DNA from: JACQFK01 sp041482015
GTDB lineage: Bacteria; Planctomycetota; MHYJ01; JACPRB01
Length of the DNA: 34,020 nucleotides
Assembly: GCA_041482015.1 (NCBI GenBank)
Contig: JBGPCZ010000050.1
Location: 1-34,020 of the forward strand
Direction of reading: 5' to 3'
In this document: positions 9,442-17,769 of the stretch, one piece after another
Layout of the letters: each line of letters opens with the position of its first letter
Numbering within the stretch: the stretch's first letter is position 1
The notes under the pieces: generated by a model
What the model was told of the DNA's origin: nothing
What the model saw: only the letters and a program-made list of their open reading frames with translations
The model's database searches: none
Position numbers and translations under genes: made by a program

Positions 9442-11577
9442 ATGAGATCGCGGCTTCTCTGGCTGGCCGTCGGCACGCTCGCCCTGGGCCGGATCGCCCG
9501 CGGCGACGACCCGGTCAAGGACGTCCCACCGCCGAAGTCGTGGGACCACTTCACGATGCTCGTCTGGCAGTACCAGACCGACGTCGTGCGGGACCAAGCC
9601 CTCTATGAATCGGTGAACCTCCGCGGCTTCCACATCGACCGCGAGAACCCCAAGCTGCGCGACTTCGCGAAGGCCAACGGCTGGCCCTTCTATGTCGACC
9701 ACGCGGCGGGCAAGGGCATCCTTCACCTGGGCAAGCTCGCCGACCCGATCCTCCGCCAGCGCGACATCGTGGCGCGCCCCAACAGCCTGGCCGACCCGAA
9801 GACGATGGACCGGCTCAAGAAGCTCCTGACCGAGAACATCACGAGCTCCAAAGGCTCCCCCGTCGTGGGCTATGCCTACGACGACGAGATCAGCACGGGG
9901 AACTTCGTCTCGGCGATCGAGACCGACGGCAGCCCGCTCTCGGTCGCCGGATACCGGAAGTTCCTCGAGTCGACCTACAAGACGATCGCGGCCCTGAACG
10001 CCGAGCACGGGATGACGCACGCCGACTTCGCCGCGATCGAGCCCCGGAGCTACGAGGCGTTCCGGGAGCAGATCAAGCCCGACGCTCTCGGGAAGCTCAA
10101 CCTGAGCCCCTGGTGCGACTGGCACTCCTATATGGACACCCAGTTCGCCGACTGCCTCGCGGAGCTCACGCGCCACGCCAACAGCCTCGACCCGGAGACG
10201 CCCGCGGGATACGTCGGGGGCCACACTCCCTGCGCCTTCGGCGGGCAGGACTACCGCAAGCTCGGCAAGAGCGTCCAGTGGATGGAGGCGTACGACATCG
10301 GCGCGAACAACGAGATCCTGCGGAGCTTCTGGGGGCAGACCCGGCCGCGCGTGCTGACGTTCTTCTCGAGCAAGAAGCCCAAGCAAGACGCCTGGTTTCT
10401 CTGGTACTACCTCTGCCACGGGAACCGCGCGGTGATCTGCTGGCCGGAGGGCTGGTTCAAGGACGGAAAGGTCGCCGATCACATCGCGGCCAACGCGGAG
10501 ACCTTCAAGGAGATCCAGGGCCCGGTCTCGAAGAAGATCGTGGACGGAGCCTTTCTGAACGACCCGATCGCGATCTACTACTCGCAGCCGAGCATCCAGG
10601 TGACGTGGGCGCTCGACGCGGCGACGCACGGCCGGACCTGGCCCAACCGGAGTTCGTCGATGGAGGACGCGGTCTCGACCGGAAGCCTGACGCGGATCGC
10701 CTGGCTCAAGACGCTCCAGGACCTGGGCTTCCAGTCGAAGTTCATCCACCAGGACCACCTGCTGGGTGGCGAGCTGGAGCGGCAGGGCTTCAAGGTTCTG
10801 ATCCTGAACCGCGCGCTCTGCCTCTCCGACGCGGAGGCCGCGGCCATCAAGGCGTTCGCGTCGAAGGGCGGGATGGTGATCGCGGACCACCTGTGCGGGG
10901 TCTTCGATGAGCACGGAAAGGCCCGTCCGCAGGGGGCGCTCGACGATCTCTTCGGCGTCAAACACGACCTGTCGAAGGGCATCCTGGACGGGAAGGCCGT
11001 GACCGAGGCCGACGCAGAGAAGGGCCAGACGTTCACCCTCAAGAACTGGACGGGCGCAGGCTCGGTCCATAAAGGGATGGCGGTCTTCGAGCGCGGGCTC
11101 ACGACGGCCGGCGCGGCGAAGGGCGAGGCGGCGGGCGGAACGGCGGTCGTGGTCCGGAACGGCCGGCAGGTCTATCTGAACCTTTCGAGCGCGGGCTATC
11201 TCCTGAAGCGGCCGAAGCACGAGGCCGGGGAGTGGCTGGCGACCGTCGCCTCTCTTTTCAAAGAGGCGGGCCTGGAGCCGCGGGTGAAGTTCTCCCTGGG
11301 GGGCGCGCCCGCCCACGTCACGGAGCCCGTCTTCTGGAAGAACGGCGCCAAGGTGACCCTCTGCGTGGTCCAGAACCTGGAGCGCAAGGCGCTGATCGAC
11401 GGGTTTGGCGCGACGGAGGGCGAACTCGCCGATACGAAACTCAAACTCAGGCTCACGTTCACGGCGGCGGTGAAAGGCCTGGTGAACGAGCGGACGGGGA
11501 AGTCGCTGGGGAACGGAAAGGACTTCGAGGACGACTACACCCCCTGGGAAGCGAACGTCTACACGTTCACGCCTTAG
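9442..11577 (+). CDS. GH42-like beta-galactosidase-fold protein with trimerization-type domain
   Basis: A 711-residue protein with a signal peptide (MRSRLLWLAVGTLALG). GAGGTG ends about 6 bases before the ATG, and the gap to the previous stop is 4 bases. Residues about 30-340 look like the TIM barrel of GH42-type enzymes. VVGYAYDDE ends in Glu149, which sits where an acid/base Glu is expected. Residues about 370-540 resemble the glutamine-amidotransferase-like beta-galactosidase trimerization domain (DPIAIYYSQPS, IAWLKTLQDLGF, GFKVLILNRALCLSD, FASKGGMVIADHLCGVFD). A C-terminal beta-domain follows. It is the last gene of the three-gene operon. It is probably a glycosidase acting outside the cytoplasm, but many such planctomycete proteins have no demonstrated activity and the nucleophile was not identified with certainty. 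Confidence 0.8.
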   Translation: MRSRLLWLAVGTLALGRIARGDDPVKDVPPPKSWDHFTMLVWQYQTDVVRDQALYESVNLRGFHIDRENPKLRDFAKANGWPFYVDHAAGKGILHLGKLADPILRQRDIVARPNSLADPKTMDRLKKLLTENITSSKGSPVVGYAYDDEISTGNFVSAIETDGSPLSVAGYRKFLESTYKTIAALNAEHGMTHADFAAIEPRSYEAFREQIKPDALGKLNLSPWCDWHSYMDTQFADCLAELTRHANSLDPETPAGYVGGHTPCAFGGQDYRKLGKSVQWMEAYDIGANNEILRSFWGQTRPRVLTFFSSKKPKQDAWFLWYYLCHGNRAVICWPEGWFKDGKVADHIAANAETFKEIQGPVSKKIVDGAFLNDPIAIYYSQPSIQVTWALDAATHGRTWPNRSSSMEDAVSTGSLTRIAWLKTLQDLGFQSKFIHQDHLLGGELERQGFKVLILNRALCLSDAEAAAIKAFASKGGMVIADHLCGVFDEHGKARPQGALDDLFGVKHDLSKGILDGKAVTEADAEKGQTFTLKNWTGAGSVHKGMAVFERGLTTAGAAKGEAAGGTAVVVRNGRQVYLNLSSAGYLLKRPKHEAGEWLATVASLFKEAGLEPRVKFSLGGAPAHVTEPVFWKNGAKVTLCVVQNLERKALIDGFGATEGELADTKLKLRLTFTAAVKGLVNERTGKSLGNGKDFEDDYTPWEANVYTFTP

Positions 11578-11640
11578 CGGAATTGGGCTGTTTCCTATGG
11601 AGTGATTGCGCCATGGACCGGCCCGTGACTCTTCCAGAAC

Positions 11641-11811
11641 TCAATGACCAATAGCTCGATCGCTCTTGCACCGATGCAGGAGCCACGGGAGGGCCATTAG
11701 CCCTCCGACGACCACGATCGCGATTCCCGGATAGATGAAAATGGGCGCAAAGAAGTTCTCCAGGTCGCGCGTTGCCCTGCTCGCCCGGGGAGAATTCCCA
11801 ACCTCCTTGCT
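11641..11811 (-). other. Possible out-of-frame membrane-anchor tail of the universal stress protein
   Basis: Directly after the stress-protein stop, the next frame reads 56 codons to TGA at 11641-11643 with no ATG, GTG or TTG start. The peptide is a polar linker (SKEVGNSPRASRATRDLEN) followed by a clear transmembrane helix (FFAPIFIYPGIAIVVVGGLM) and a basic end (LHRCKSDRAIGH). Codon third positions are GC-rich, as in real genes here. Skipping the T of the stress-protein stop codon (11812) would fuse it in frame. It is either the real C-terminus lost to a one-base insertion, or a gene remnant. Confidence 0.45.
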
Positions 11812-12667
11812 ATCCGGAGCGGGAGGCCTCGTGCGTCGCGGGAGCGGCGACGGCGCGGCGCAGGAGGACCGGGCAGGGCGCGTTTCGGAGGACGCTCTCG
11901 GCGACGCTCCCCAGGAGCTTCCGCGACAGTCCCGTCCTCCCGTGAGTCGTGAGGCAGATCAGCCCGGCTCCCGTCTCCCGGGCGACGGCGATAATTTCAT
12001 CCGCCGCCTCCCCCTTGCGCGCTTCGGGGAGAGCCAGGAAGCCTTTCCCGGCCAAGGCGTTGGCAATTCCGTCCAGGTAGGGTTGCGGATCCTCCTCGGG
12101 AATGGGGAAGGCCAGGCTGGGGTTGTACGTGAGCGTGGGAATACCGCTCTTCACGCGGACCAGGTGAAGCGTCGCGCCCAGGGTCCGGGCAAGCTCCGCC
12201 GCATCCTTCAGGACACTCTCGGCAACCTCCGAACCGTCGAGGGCGACGACCATCCGCCTCCAGTCGCCGATCTTGCTGCCCGGTCGGAAGGCGAGAATCG
12301 GAATCCTGGACTGCCGGAGGACCCTCTCGGCCACGCTGCCCACCAGGTCCCGGTGAAGACCCGTTCTGCCGTGGGTCGCCATGGCGATCAGGTCGAATGC
12401 AGGAGCATTGCCGGCCCGGAGAATCTCGTCAGCGGGATCTCCCCATTCAACCCTGGTGTCGGAGGGGACTGCGTCCAGGAGCAGGGACGTCCGTAGACGG
12501 CTCAAGTAGACTTCGAGAGAAGACGAGGAATCCTCCCGCGGCGCGACGCCCAGCAGCGTGACCTGCACGTTCTGCGTACGGAACAGGGGCATGAGTGCGG
12601 GGAGAACGCTCTCCGCTTCGGGCGAACCGTCCAGGGGCACCAGGATCCGCAACCGGGTTTCGCTCAT
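11810..12667 (-). CDS. Universal stress protein with tandem UspA domains
   Basis: A 285-residue protein made of two UspA domains (about 5-130 and 137-266). Each begins with an ILVPLDGS / MVVALDGS strand-loop and ends with the ATP-binding signature: THGRTGLHRDLVGSVAERVL and THGRTGLSRKLLGSVAESVL, both matching G-x2-G-x9-G-S. ATP-binding Usp proteins are cytoplasmic stress or signalling proteins. The start has AAGGTG 5 bases upstream. The last 17 residues are polar and lie beyond the normal domain end (CPVLLRR), and a transmembrane tail follows in the next frame. The true protein may therefore be membrane-anchored and about 341 residues long. It is transcribed in the same direction as the eight-gene cluster but is separated from it by 131 bases, so it may be an independent unit. 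Confidence 0.92.
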   Translation of the reverse strand: MSETRLRILVPLDGSPEAESVLPALMPLFRTQNVQVTLLGVAPREDSSSSLEVYLSRLRTSLLLDAVPSDTRVEWGDPADEILRAGNAPAFDLIAMATHGRTGLHRDLVGSVAERVLRQSRIPILAFRPGSKIGDWRRMVVALDGSEVAESVLKDAAELARTLGATLHLVRVKSGIPTLTYNPSLAFPIPEEDPQPYLDGIANALAGKGFLALPEARKGEAADEIIAVARETGAGLICLTTHGRTGLSRKLLGSVAESVLRNAPCPVLLRRAVAAPATHEASRSG

Positions 12668-12779
12668 AGATCACCTTCTACGGATCAGTCGAGCAATCCC
12701 GTTGCCACGATCACGCCCGCCCTCTTCTCGCGGAAACGTCGCAATTCCCGGATGGGGTGCGGATAATTCCTCAGTTCTG

Positions 12780-12806
12780 AAAAAATTCCGCCGACCCATC
12801 AATCGG
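12780..12806 (-). terminator. Weak possible terminator at the end of the eight-gene cluster
   Basis: Read on the minus strand, a short stem CCGA / TCGG spans the stop codon at 12799-12801 and is followed within a few bases by a run of six T (forward A run at 12780-12785). A stem of only four pairs is weak for an intrinsic terminator. Its position at the end of the cluster is what supports it. Confidence 0.25.
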
Positions 12807-13560
12807 TTTTCGCCTTGGTCGCTTTCTTTGCGTCGTCGGGGATCTCCACGCGGGTCTTCCCCACGTCGAAGATCGAGAACGTCCGGAACGAGGTGATCTC
12901 GAACTCGTTCCCGTTGAAGGAGGTGGAGAGAGACGCGGCGACGTCGAGCTTCACGATCGCGCCCCCGGCAACCCAGGCCTTCCCGCATCCCTTGAACTTG
13001 GCGTTTCCTCTTTCCCCGCCGAACCGGCCCGCCATTCCCCCTCCGGGGAAGATCGACCGGGCGCCGTCCCCGGTCAGCTCGAACGCGTAGACGTCGCACT
13101 CGGTCTCCCCCACGGCCTCCCGTTTGTCCGCCTTCGACGCCTTTTCGATCTTGGAGCCGAGTTCCTTGAAATCCTCGTGCGGGGCGCGCGGCGGACGGAG
13201 GCCCGCCAGGAGACCCAGCGACCCCGGCGTCCGGCCCGGGGTTCCCCCGGGCCCCTCTTCGATCACGTGCCAGCCGCTGCGGGGCCGGACGACGGTCTTC
13301 CCGCCAAAACGGACGATCTCCTGCGCGTCGGTCAGAAGATGCGTTCCCTCGGCGAGATCGACCTGGCCCTCGAAGGCGGACTCCTGCACGGGGGCGGCGG
13401 CGCCGGCGATCGCCGGAGGTTCGAGCGTGGTCTTCCCTTTGAACGAATAGTTCTTCAGCTCCGACGCCTTCTTCGAGAGGAGGAGCAGGTCCTCCTTGTC
13501 GTCCGCCCGGACCTGGGCGGCGAACGCGGCCATCAGCGCGACGGGGATCATGATCTTCAT
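12799..13560 (-). CDS. Small secreted protein of unknown function, last gene of the cluster
   Basis: A 253-residue protein with a signal peptide (MKIMIPVALMAAFAAQVRA). AGGAGG lies about 6 bases before the ATG. The mature part alternates charged and beta-prone segments (YSFKGKTTLE, SAFEGQVDLAEGTHLL, FGGKTVVRPRSGWHVIEEG) with a Gly/Pro/Arg-rich insert near residues 103-125. It ends in a segment (FEITSFRTFSIFDVGKTRVE) of the kind seen in LolA-like or outer-membrane-lipoprotein-sorting-like beta proteins. Two cysteines (in GETECDVY and KGCGKAW) could form a disulfide. It lies 85 bases downstream of the zinc-ribbon protein gene and is probably part of the same transcript. Family membership is uncertain and the function is unknown. 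Confidence 0.7.
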   Translation of the reverse strand: MKIMIPVALMAAFAAQVRADDKEDLLLLSKKASELKNYSFKGKTTLEPPAIAGAAAPVQESAFEGQVDLAEGTHLLTDAQEIVRFGGKTVVRPRSGWHVIEEGPGGTPGRTPGSLGLLAGLRPPRAPHEDFKELGSKIEKASKADKREAVGETECDVYAFELTGDGARSIFPGGGMAGRFGGERGNAKFKGCGKAWVAGGAIVKLDVAASLSTSFNGNEFEITSFRTFSIFDVGKTRVEIPDDAKKATKAKTD

Positions 13561-13645
13561 GGGTCGACCTCCTGGTGACGGTACTTCCTTGGGACAAGGC
13601 CGCGCGTCCCGGGGTTCGCTTCGAATCGACCCGCGAGCCCCAGGA

Positions 13646-15475
13646 TCACGGCCCGAGCTTCCTGCCGCACTTCCCGCAGAACTTGTCGGTCGGGTCCGGC
13701 ACGGTGCCGCAGTCCGGACACGCCCCGGCCTTGAGGGCTAGCGGGAAGGTCAGGAGACCCGGCTTGAGCGCGCGCCCGTCGGGCATCCCGATCTCCGGGA
13801 GGCTCCACCGCAGGACCAGCGTCGTCGCCTTTTCCGGAATTAAAAACCGGACGTCCCAGCCCGTCATCGCCCCCGGCAGGAACCGCGGCGACGCGGGAAG
13901 GCCCGGCTCGGGCGCGGACTCGCGGCCGCCGTCGGTCGCCAGGACGAGGCCCTTCCAGGCATCGTCGATATCCCCGACCACTCCGATCCGCTTGCCCTCG
14001 ACCTCCACCGAGACGAGGCTCCGCACGCGGAGATCGATCACGGCGACCGCCATCCCCTCGGGCGCAGACCCCTTCTCGCGCCGCACGGCAAAGACCCCGG
14101 CTTCCAGGACCTCGTTCTTCGCGGCCGGGACCACCGGCTTCTCCTCCACGACCTTTGGCCGCGCCAGGAGCGGAAAGACCACCGGCGGATGTCGGAAGTC
14201 GTAGTATTGGAGGTCGAGCGTCTCCGCGCCCGAAGGCGGGAGCGGGAAGACCAGGTCCCCCAGCCGGATCGAGCCCTGCTTCTCCAGTCGGATGGACCGA
14301 CCGGTCAGCAATCCTCCGGGGCCGGTGGAAAGATCGACGTCCAGGCGCACGAGCGTCCGGCCATTTGCGATGACATAAAGGTTGTTCGCGGCGTCTCCGA
14401 CGGAAAAAGCCGTATGAAGTTCGCGGCCGTCCACGGTCGCGGGGGGGATCAGGTTCTTCCATTCGCTCCGGATGACGAGCCAAGACACCCCCCGGGGCGC
14501 CTCATGGCCCTCCAGTTCGGTCACGACCCGGATAGACTCTATCCTGATCCCGATCGACCCGTCCGAACGCAAGATGACGACCGGCTGCGTCTTCCCGGGC
14601 GAGAGGTCGGTCAGGGGGCCGGTCTCCGCCACCGGAGCCGCAGGAGGCGCGACGACCACACCGGCCACCAGGCGATCCGTATCGACCCCCTCTTTGTGCT
14701 TCGCGAAGAGCGCCCTCATCCGCTCCAGATCGGCCGGCGAGGGTTGGGCTGAGTCCACCCGGTTGGTCGCCCCGCTCACTTTCCGGTCCGCGATTTTGAG
14801 GGAAAGCGTGCCCAGGGCGGACGCCCCTCCCGGAGACTGAACGAGAATCGCGCCGCCGACCCTGAGGGGATCGGGATCGTTCCCGCCGATGGCCGGCGAA
14901 AGCGCAACGGAGATCCCGGGCACCTGCTTGAGAAGTTCGGCGCACTCCAGGCGATCCATCAGCGCCAGCAGAACGATGAGATCCGCCTCCTTGGCGATCC
15001 CGGGCAGAAGCCCTTTGAGCGCCGTCTCGGGATCCTCGATCGTCCAGCCCTGCGGCGACCCTTTCAGATAGGCGGGGACGCGGGTGAGACCGACGAAGGC
15101 GACCCTTTGGGAACCGATCGTCCGGATGACGTGCGTCCGCCCCGCACCCTTGACGTTCGCGCAGACGAAGGGGATCTTCTCCGACGCCAGAATCTCCCGG
15201 ACCCCCGGCGACTCCAGGTCCTCCCAGCCGACCGCAACGGCGTCGAAGCCGCCGGAATCCAGGTACTCCGTGACGAACCCCTTTCCCTGCGACGAAAGGA
15301 GCGTCAGCCCGCCGCCGACCAGGACGCGTCCACACCCGGAGGTCTTTGGGACCACCGCCGCCAGGTTGAGCACGCCCCGGTTCTGGAAATGTTCGAAATC
15401 AACTGGGGTGGTCGTCTCCTGGGTCGCAGTGACGGCCAAAAGGAAGGCGAGGACGGCGCACCGGATCCCGCTCAC
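13646..15475 (-). CDS. Secreted protein: degenerate metallophosphatase-like domain, beta domains, C-terminal zinc ribbon
   Basis: A 609-residue protein starting at GTG 15475, which overlaps the stop of the preceding gene as GTGA. It has a signal peptide (MSGIRCAVLAFLLAVTATQ). Residues about 30-255 follow the order of the UshA/5'-nucleotidase metallophosphatase fold (YLDSGGFDAVAVGWEDLE, KIPFVCANV, VAFVGLTRVP, DLIVLLALMD, GGAILVQSPGG, LGTLSLKI). The NHE and GHSH metal motifs are gone (GWED replaces GNHE), so it should be inactive. Residues about 315-575 hold two beta-sandwich-like domains (ETLDLQYYDF, NEVLEAGVFAV, FLIPEKATTLVLRW). The C-terminus is a zinc ribbon with Cys586, 589, 600 and 603. 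The beta domains and ribbon are paralogous to those of the protein at 17770-19731. Function unknown; envelope location inferred. Confidence 0.8.
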   Translation of the reverse strand: MSGIRCAVLAFLLAVTATQETTTPVDFEHFQNRGVLNLAAVVPKTSGCGRVLVGGGLTLLSSQGKGFVTEYLDSGGFDAVAVGWEDLESPGVREILASEKIPFVCANVKGAGRTHVIRTIGSQRVAFVGLTRVPAYLKGSPQGWTIEDPETALKGLLPGIAKEADLIVLLALMDRLECAELLKQVPGISVALSPAIGGNDPDPLRVGGAILVQSPGGASALGTLSLKIADRKVSGATNRVDSAQPSPADLERMRALFAKHKEGVDTDRLVAGVVVAPPAAPVAETGPLTDLSPGKTQPVVILRSDGSIGIRIESIRVVTELEGHEAPRGVSWLVIRSEWKNLIPPATVDGRELHTAFSVGDAANNLYVIANGRTLVRLDVDLSTGPGGLLTGRSIRLEKQGSIRLGDLVFPLPPSGAETLDLQYYDFRHPPVVFPLLARPKVVEEKPVVPAAKNEVLEAGVFAVRREKGSAPEGMAVAVIDLRVRSLVSVEVEGKRIGVVGDIDDAWKGLVLATDGGRESAPEPGLPASPRFLPGAMTGWDVRFLIPEKATTLVLRWSLPEIGMPDGRALKPGLLTFPLALKAGACPDCGTVPDPTDKFCGKCGRKLGP

Positions 15476-17751
15476 TCATTCTTCCCTCCTCCCTCCTTCT
15501 GTTCACCCAAGATGCCCGCGATCGTACGGACGAGGTCAAAGATGGTCCAGGCCAAGCCGGCCTGCGTCCCGATCGCGGCGAACATGCCGCCTGCCACGCT
15601 GCACACGAGGCAATCCAAAGCCTTCTCGCCCGCCTTGTCGCCTCCCATCACGGCACTGTAGAAACAGAGCGCGTTCCCCAACAACTCGGCATACTCCGCG
15701 AGCTCCTGCGGCGACGCGACCGGGACCTCGGTCCCCCCTCGGCCTCCCGAGAGCCGGCCGACCGTCCGTCCCGTCGCCGGGTCGATCTGCCACCACGCGT
15801 ACGTCCCGCCCCCGGGGCCCGCTTCGAGGGCCGGAGCGAGCACGTAGCACCGGGGGTCGGTGTTCTTGAGGATCCATTCGACGTCCCCCGCGGGCACCCC
15901 CGCCTGGGCCAGGGCCTGGCGGTCGCCGGCGGAGACCAGGCGGATCGGTTTGGACGCCGCCCGCGCCCGCTCGAAGAAGCCGACCGTCCCCGCCACGGCC
16001 TCGGACCCGTTCGCGAGCCGCACGATCGCCTGTTCAAGGACAGTGTCGAACGAGCCCAGCGCCGCGGTGGCCGCGGTGTCGAGGCGGCCGCCCGCCTTGG
16101 GGTCCAGGAGAAGGGCCCCGTTCTCCACGAGATCCATGCCATAGCAGAGGCAGACGTGCGCGGAGCCCCCCTCGAGCCGGAGACGGCGCCCGCTCATGAA
16201 GAGGTTCGCGAACGGGAAGTACGGAGCGACGCCGTTTCCCATCGCTTCGGCGACGAAGGCCTGGCGCGCGAGGCAGAATTCAATCAGGTCGGTGGGATAG
16301 GCCACGGTCCGCACCTGCGCCAGCTTCGTCGCGTCCCCCTTCCGGCCCCCGAGTTCCCATTCGATCCTCGCTTTCACCGCGTCGTCGTTCTTGAATCGCT
16401 GGATCATCGCGATGGAGCGCAGGAACCTGGGCGTGACCTCGTGGGTCTGGAGGAGCAGCGACCACTGGAGGATCGGGCACCACGATTCCCGCCCGGCCGG
16501 CTCCAGGAGCCCCCGCCGCTGGCTCCAGAGCGGCTTCCCTCCGCGGGTCACCGACAGATCGACCCAAAGGGAAGCAAGAGACCCCTTCGATTCCTGCACC
16601 TTTTCACCGAAGGCCCCGGCCGCGAGGCCGGGTGCCTTCTTCACCGACTGGCCGACCTTGAGCATCTCGCTCGTGGGCTTGAAAACCTTCCCATCGTAGT
16701 CGAAGGCCATCACCTGGACCGTTCGCCCACCCTCAAGCACGCTCGCCACGTACTCGCGGCCGCCCAGGATGCGCTTGACCCGCTCTTCCAGCGTGGGCAC
16801 CTCGGTCACGGTGCCGCCCCATCCGGTCGGCTGGATCGTGAAAATCAGGGGCTCGACCATCGGCTGGTACACGGGCACCTCATGCCGCAGCACCTGGACG
16901 ATCTCGCGCTTCTCTCCGTCCTTCCGCTCCAGGGCCAGGGTCAGCACGAACCTGTCTGCTTCCTTCAGGGGATCCAGTTCGCCCTGGGCCGTCACAACCG
17001 GCCGCTCTGCGAACAAGGGGTCGGCGTCGGACCACGCGTTGGCGTCCTTCGCCTTCCATTGAACCCACGCATGGGTCCGGGCCGCCTCGATCAGCTCCTC
17101 CCGGACGTCGCTCGCGGGAGCCTCGATGCGCGCCGCCCGGAGCTGACCGGCGAGAAACTCGCGCTCGCGCGCCGCCAGGTCGAGTCCGTCTTTCCACAGC
17201 CGGCTGCGCAGCTCGTCCTGCGCTTTCGACATCCGTTCGAGCTCCTCGGGCGCGACGCCGATCTCCCGACAGAGCGCCTGGGAGACTTCCCCCCGGGGAC
17301 TCGTGGTGCTGATGGCGCCGGAGAACCGGCCCGCCGGGAGCCCTTTCCTGGCCTCGAAGGACTGTTTCACAAGGTCGTCCGCCTTCTCCCGCGGGAGCGT
17401 CCCCCGCACGAGCCGCGCGTCGAACCCGGCCGCCTTGAGGAGCTCGGCCAGGAGGAACGCCCGATCGAGTGAATTGCCCGCGCCCGAGATCAGCACGCCC
17501 GAGGGTCCGCGCTGGAGTCCGGGGTAGGCCTCGTACCGGATCTCCTTCCGAACAAACTCGACGATCCGCGCGGGGTCCCCGCCCAGGACCTTCACGCGGG
17601 AGGCGACCTCGTGGAGGTGGGCCTCCGGCTTTTCCATCTCGCGTTGGAGTACGGCGAAGAGCTTCCGGTCGGCCTCGCGGACCCGCTTCTGCGTATCCGT
17701 CTCCTGGGCGAAGACCGGTGTCAGAAGCGCCAGTGCGATCAGAATGCGCAT
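15472..17751 (-). CDS. Secreted transglutaminase-like protein lacking the catalytic Cys (copy 1)
   Basis: A 759-residue protein with a signal peptide (MRILIALALLTPVFAQ). GAGGAGG lies about 6 bases before the ATG. The transglutaminase-like core begins at about residue 60 (ARIVEFVRKEIRYEAYPG) and includes AGNSLDRAFLLAELLKAAGF, where active relatives have the nucleophilic Cys. Here it is Ser94. The partner residues are kept: His227 in THAWVQWK and Asp244 in SDADP. Beta-rich regions follow, then a C-terminal block with WWQIDPATG (Trp653-654) shared with the other two copies, and a Cys-containing hydrophobic tail (LDCLVCSVAGGMFAAIG). It sits between two paralogous zinc-ribbon proteins. It is likely a binding or scaffold protein rather than an enzyme, although Ser as nucleophile cannot be excluded. 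Confidence 0.8.
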   Translation of the reverse strand: MRILIALALLTPVFAQETDTQKRVREADRKLFAVLQREMEKPEAHLHEVASRVKVLGGDPARIVEFVRKEIRYEAYPGLQRGPSGVLISGAGNSLDRAFLLAELLKAAGFDARLVRGTLPREKADDLVKQSFEARKGLPAGRFSGAISTTSPRGEVSQALCREIGVAPEELERMSKAQDELRSRLWKDGLDLAAREREFLAGQLRAARIEAPASDVREELIEAARTHAWVQWKAKDANAWSDADPLFAERPVVTAQGELDPLKEADRFVLTLALERKDGEKREIVQVLRHEVPVYQPMVEPLIFTIQPTGWGGTVTEVPTLEERVKRILGGREYVASVLEGGRTVQVMAFDYDGKVFKPTSEMLKVGQSVKKAPGLAAGAFGEKVQESKGSLASLWVDLSVTRGGKPLWSQRRGLLEPAGRESWCPILQWSLLLQTHEVTPRFLRSIAMIQRFKNDDAVKARIEWELGGRKGDATKLAQVRTVAYPTDLIEFCLARQAFVAEAMGNGVAPYFPFANLFMSGRRLRLEGGSAHVCLCYGMDLVENGALLLDPKAGGRLDTAATAALGSFDTVLEQAIVRLANGSEAVAGTVGFFERARAASKPIRLVSAGDRQALAQAGVPAGDVEWILKNTDPRCYVLAPALEAGPGGGTYAWWQIDPATGRTVGRLSGGRGGTEVPVASPQELAEYAELLGNALCFYSAVMGGDKAGEKALDCLVCSVAGGMFAAIGTQAGLAWTIFDLVRTIAGILGEQKEGGGKNE

Positions 17752-17769
17752 GAATCCCTCCTCGTCAGG

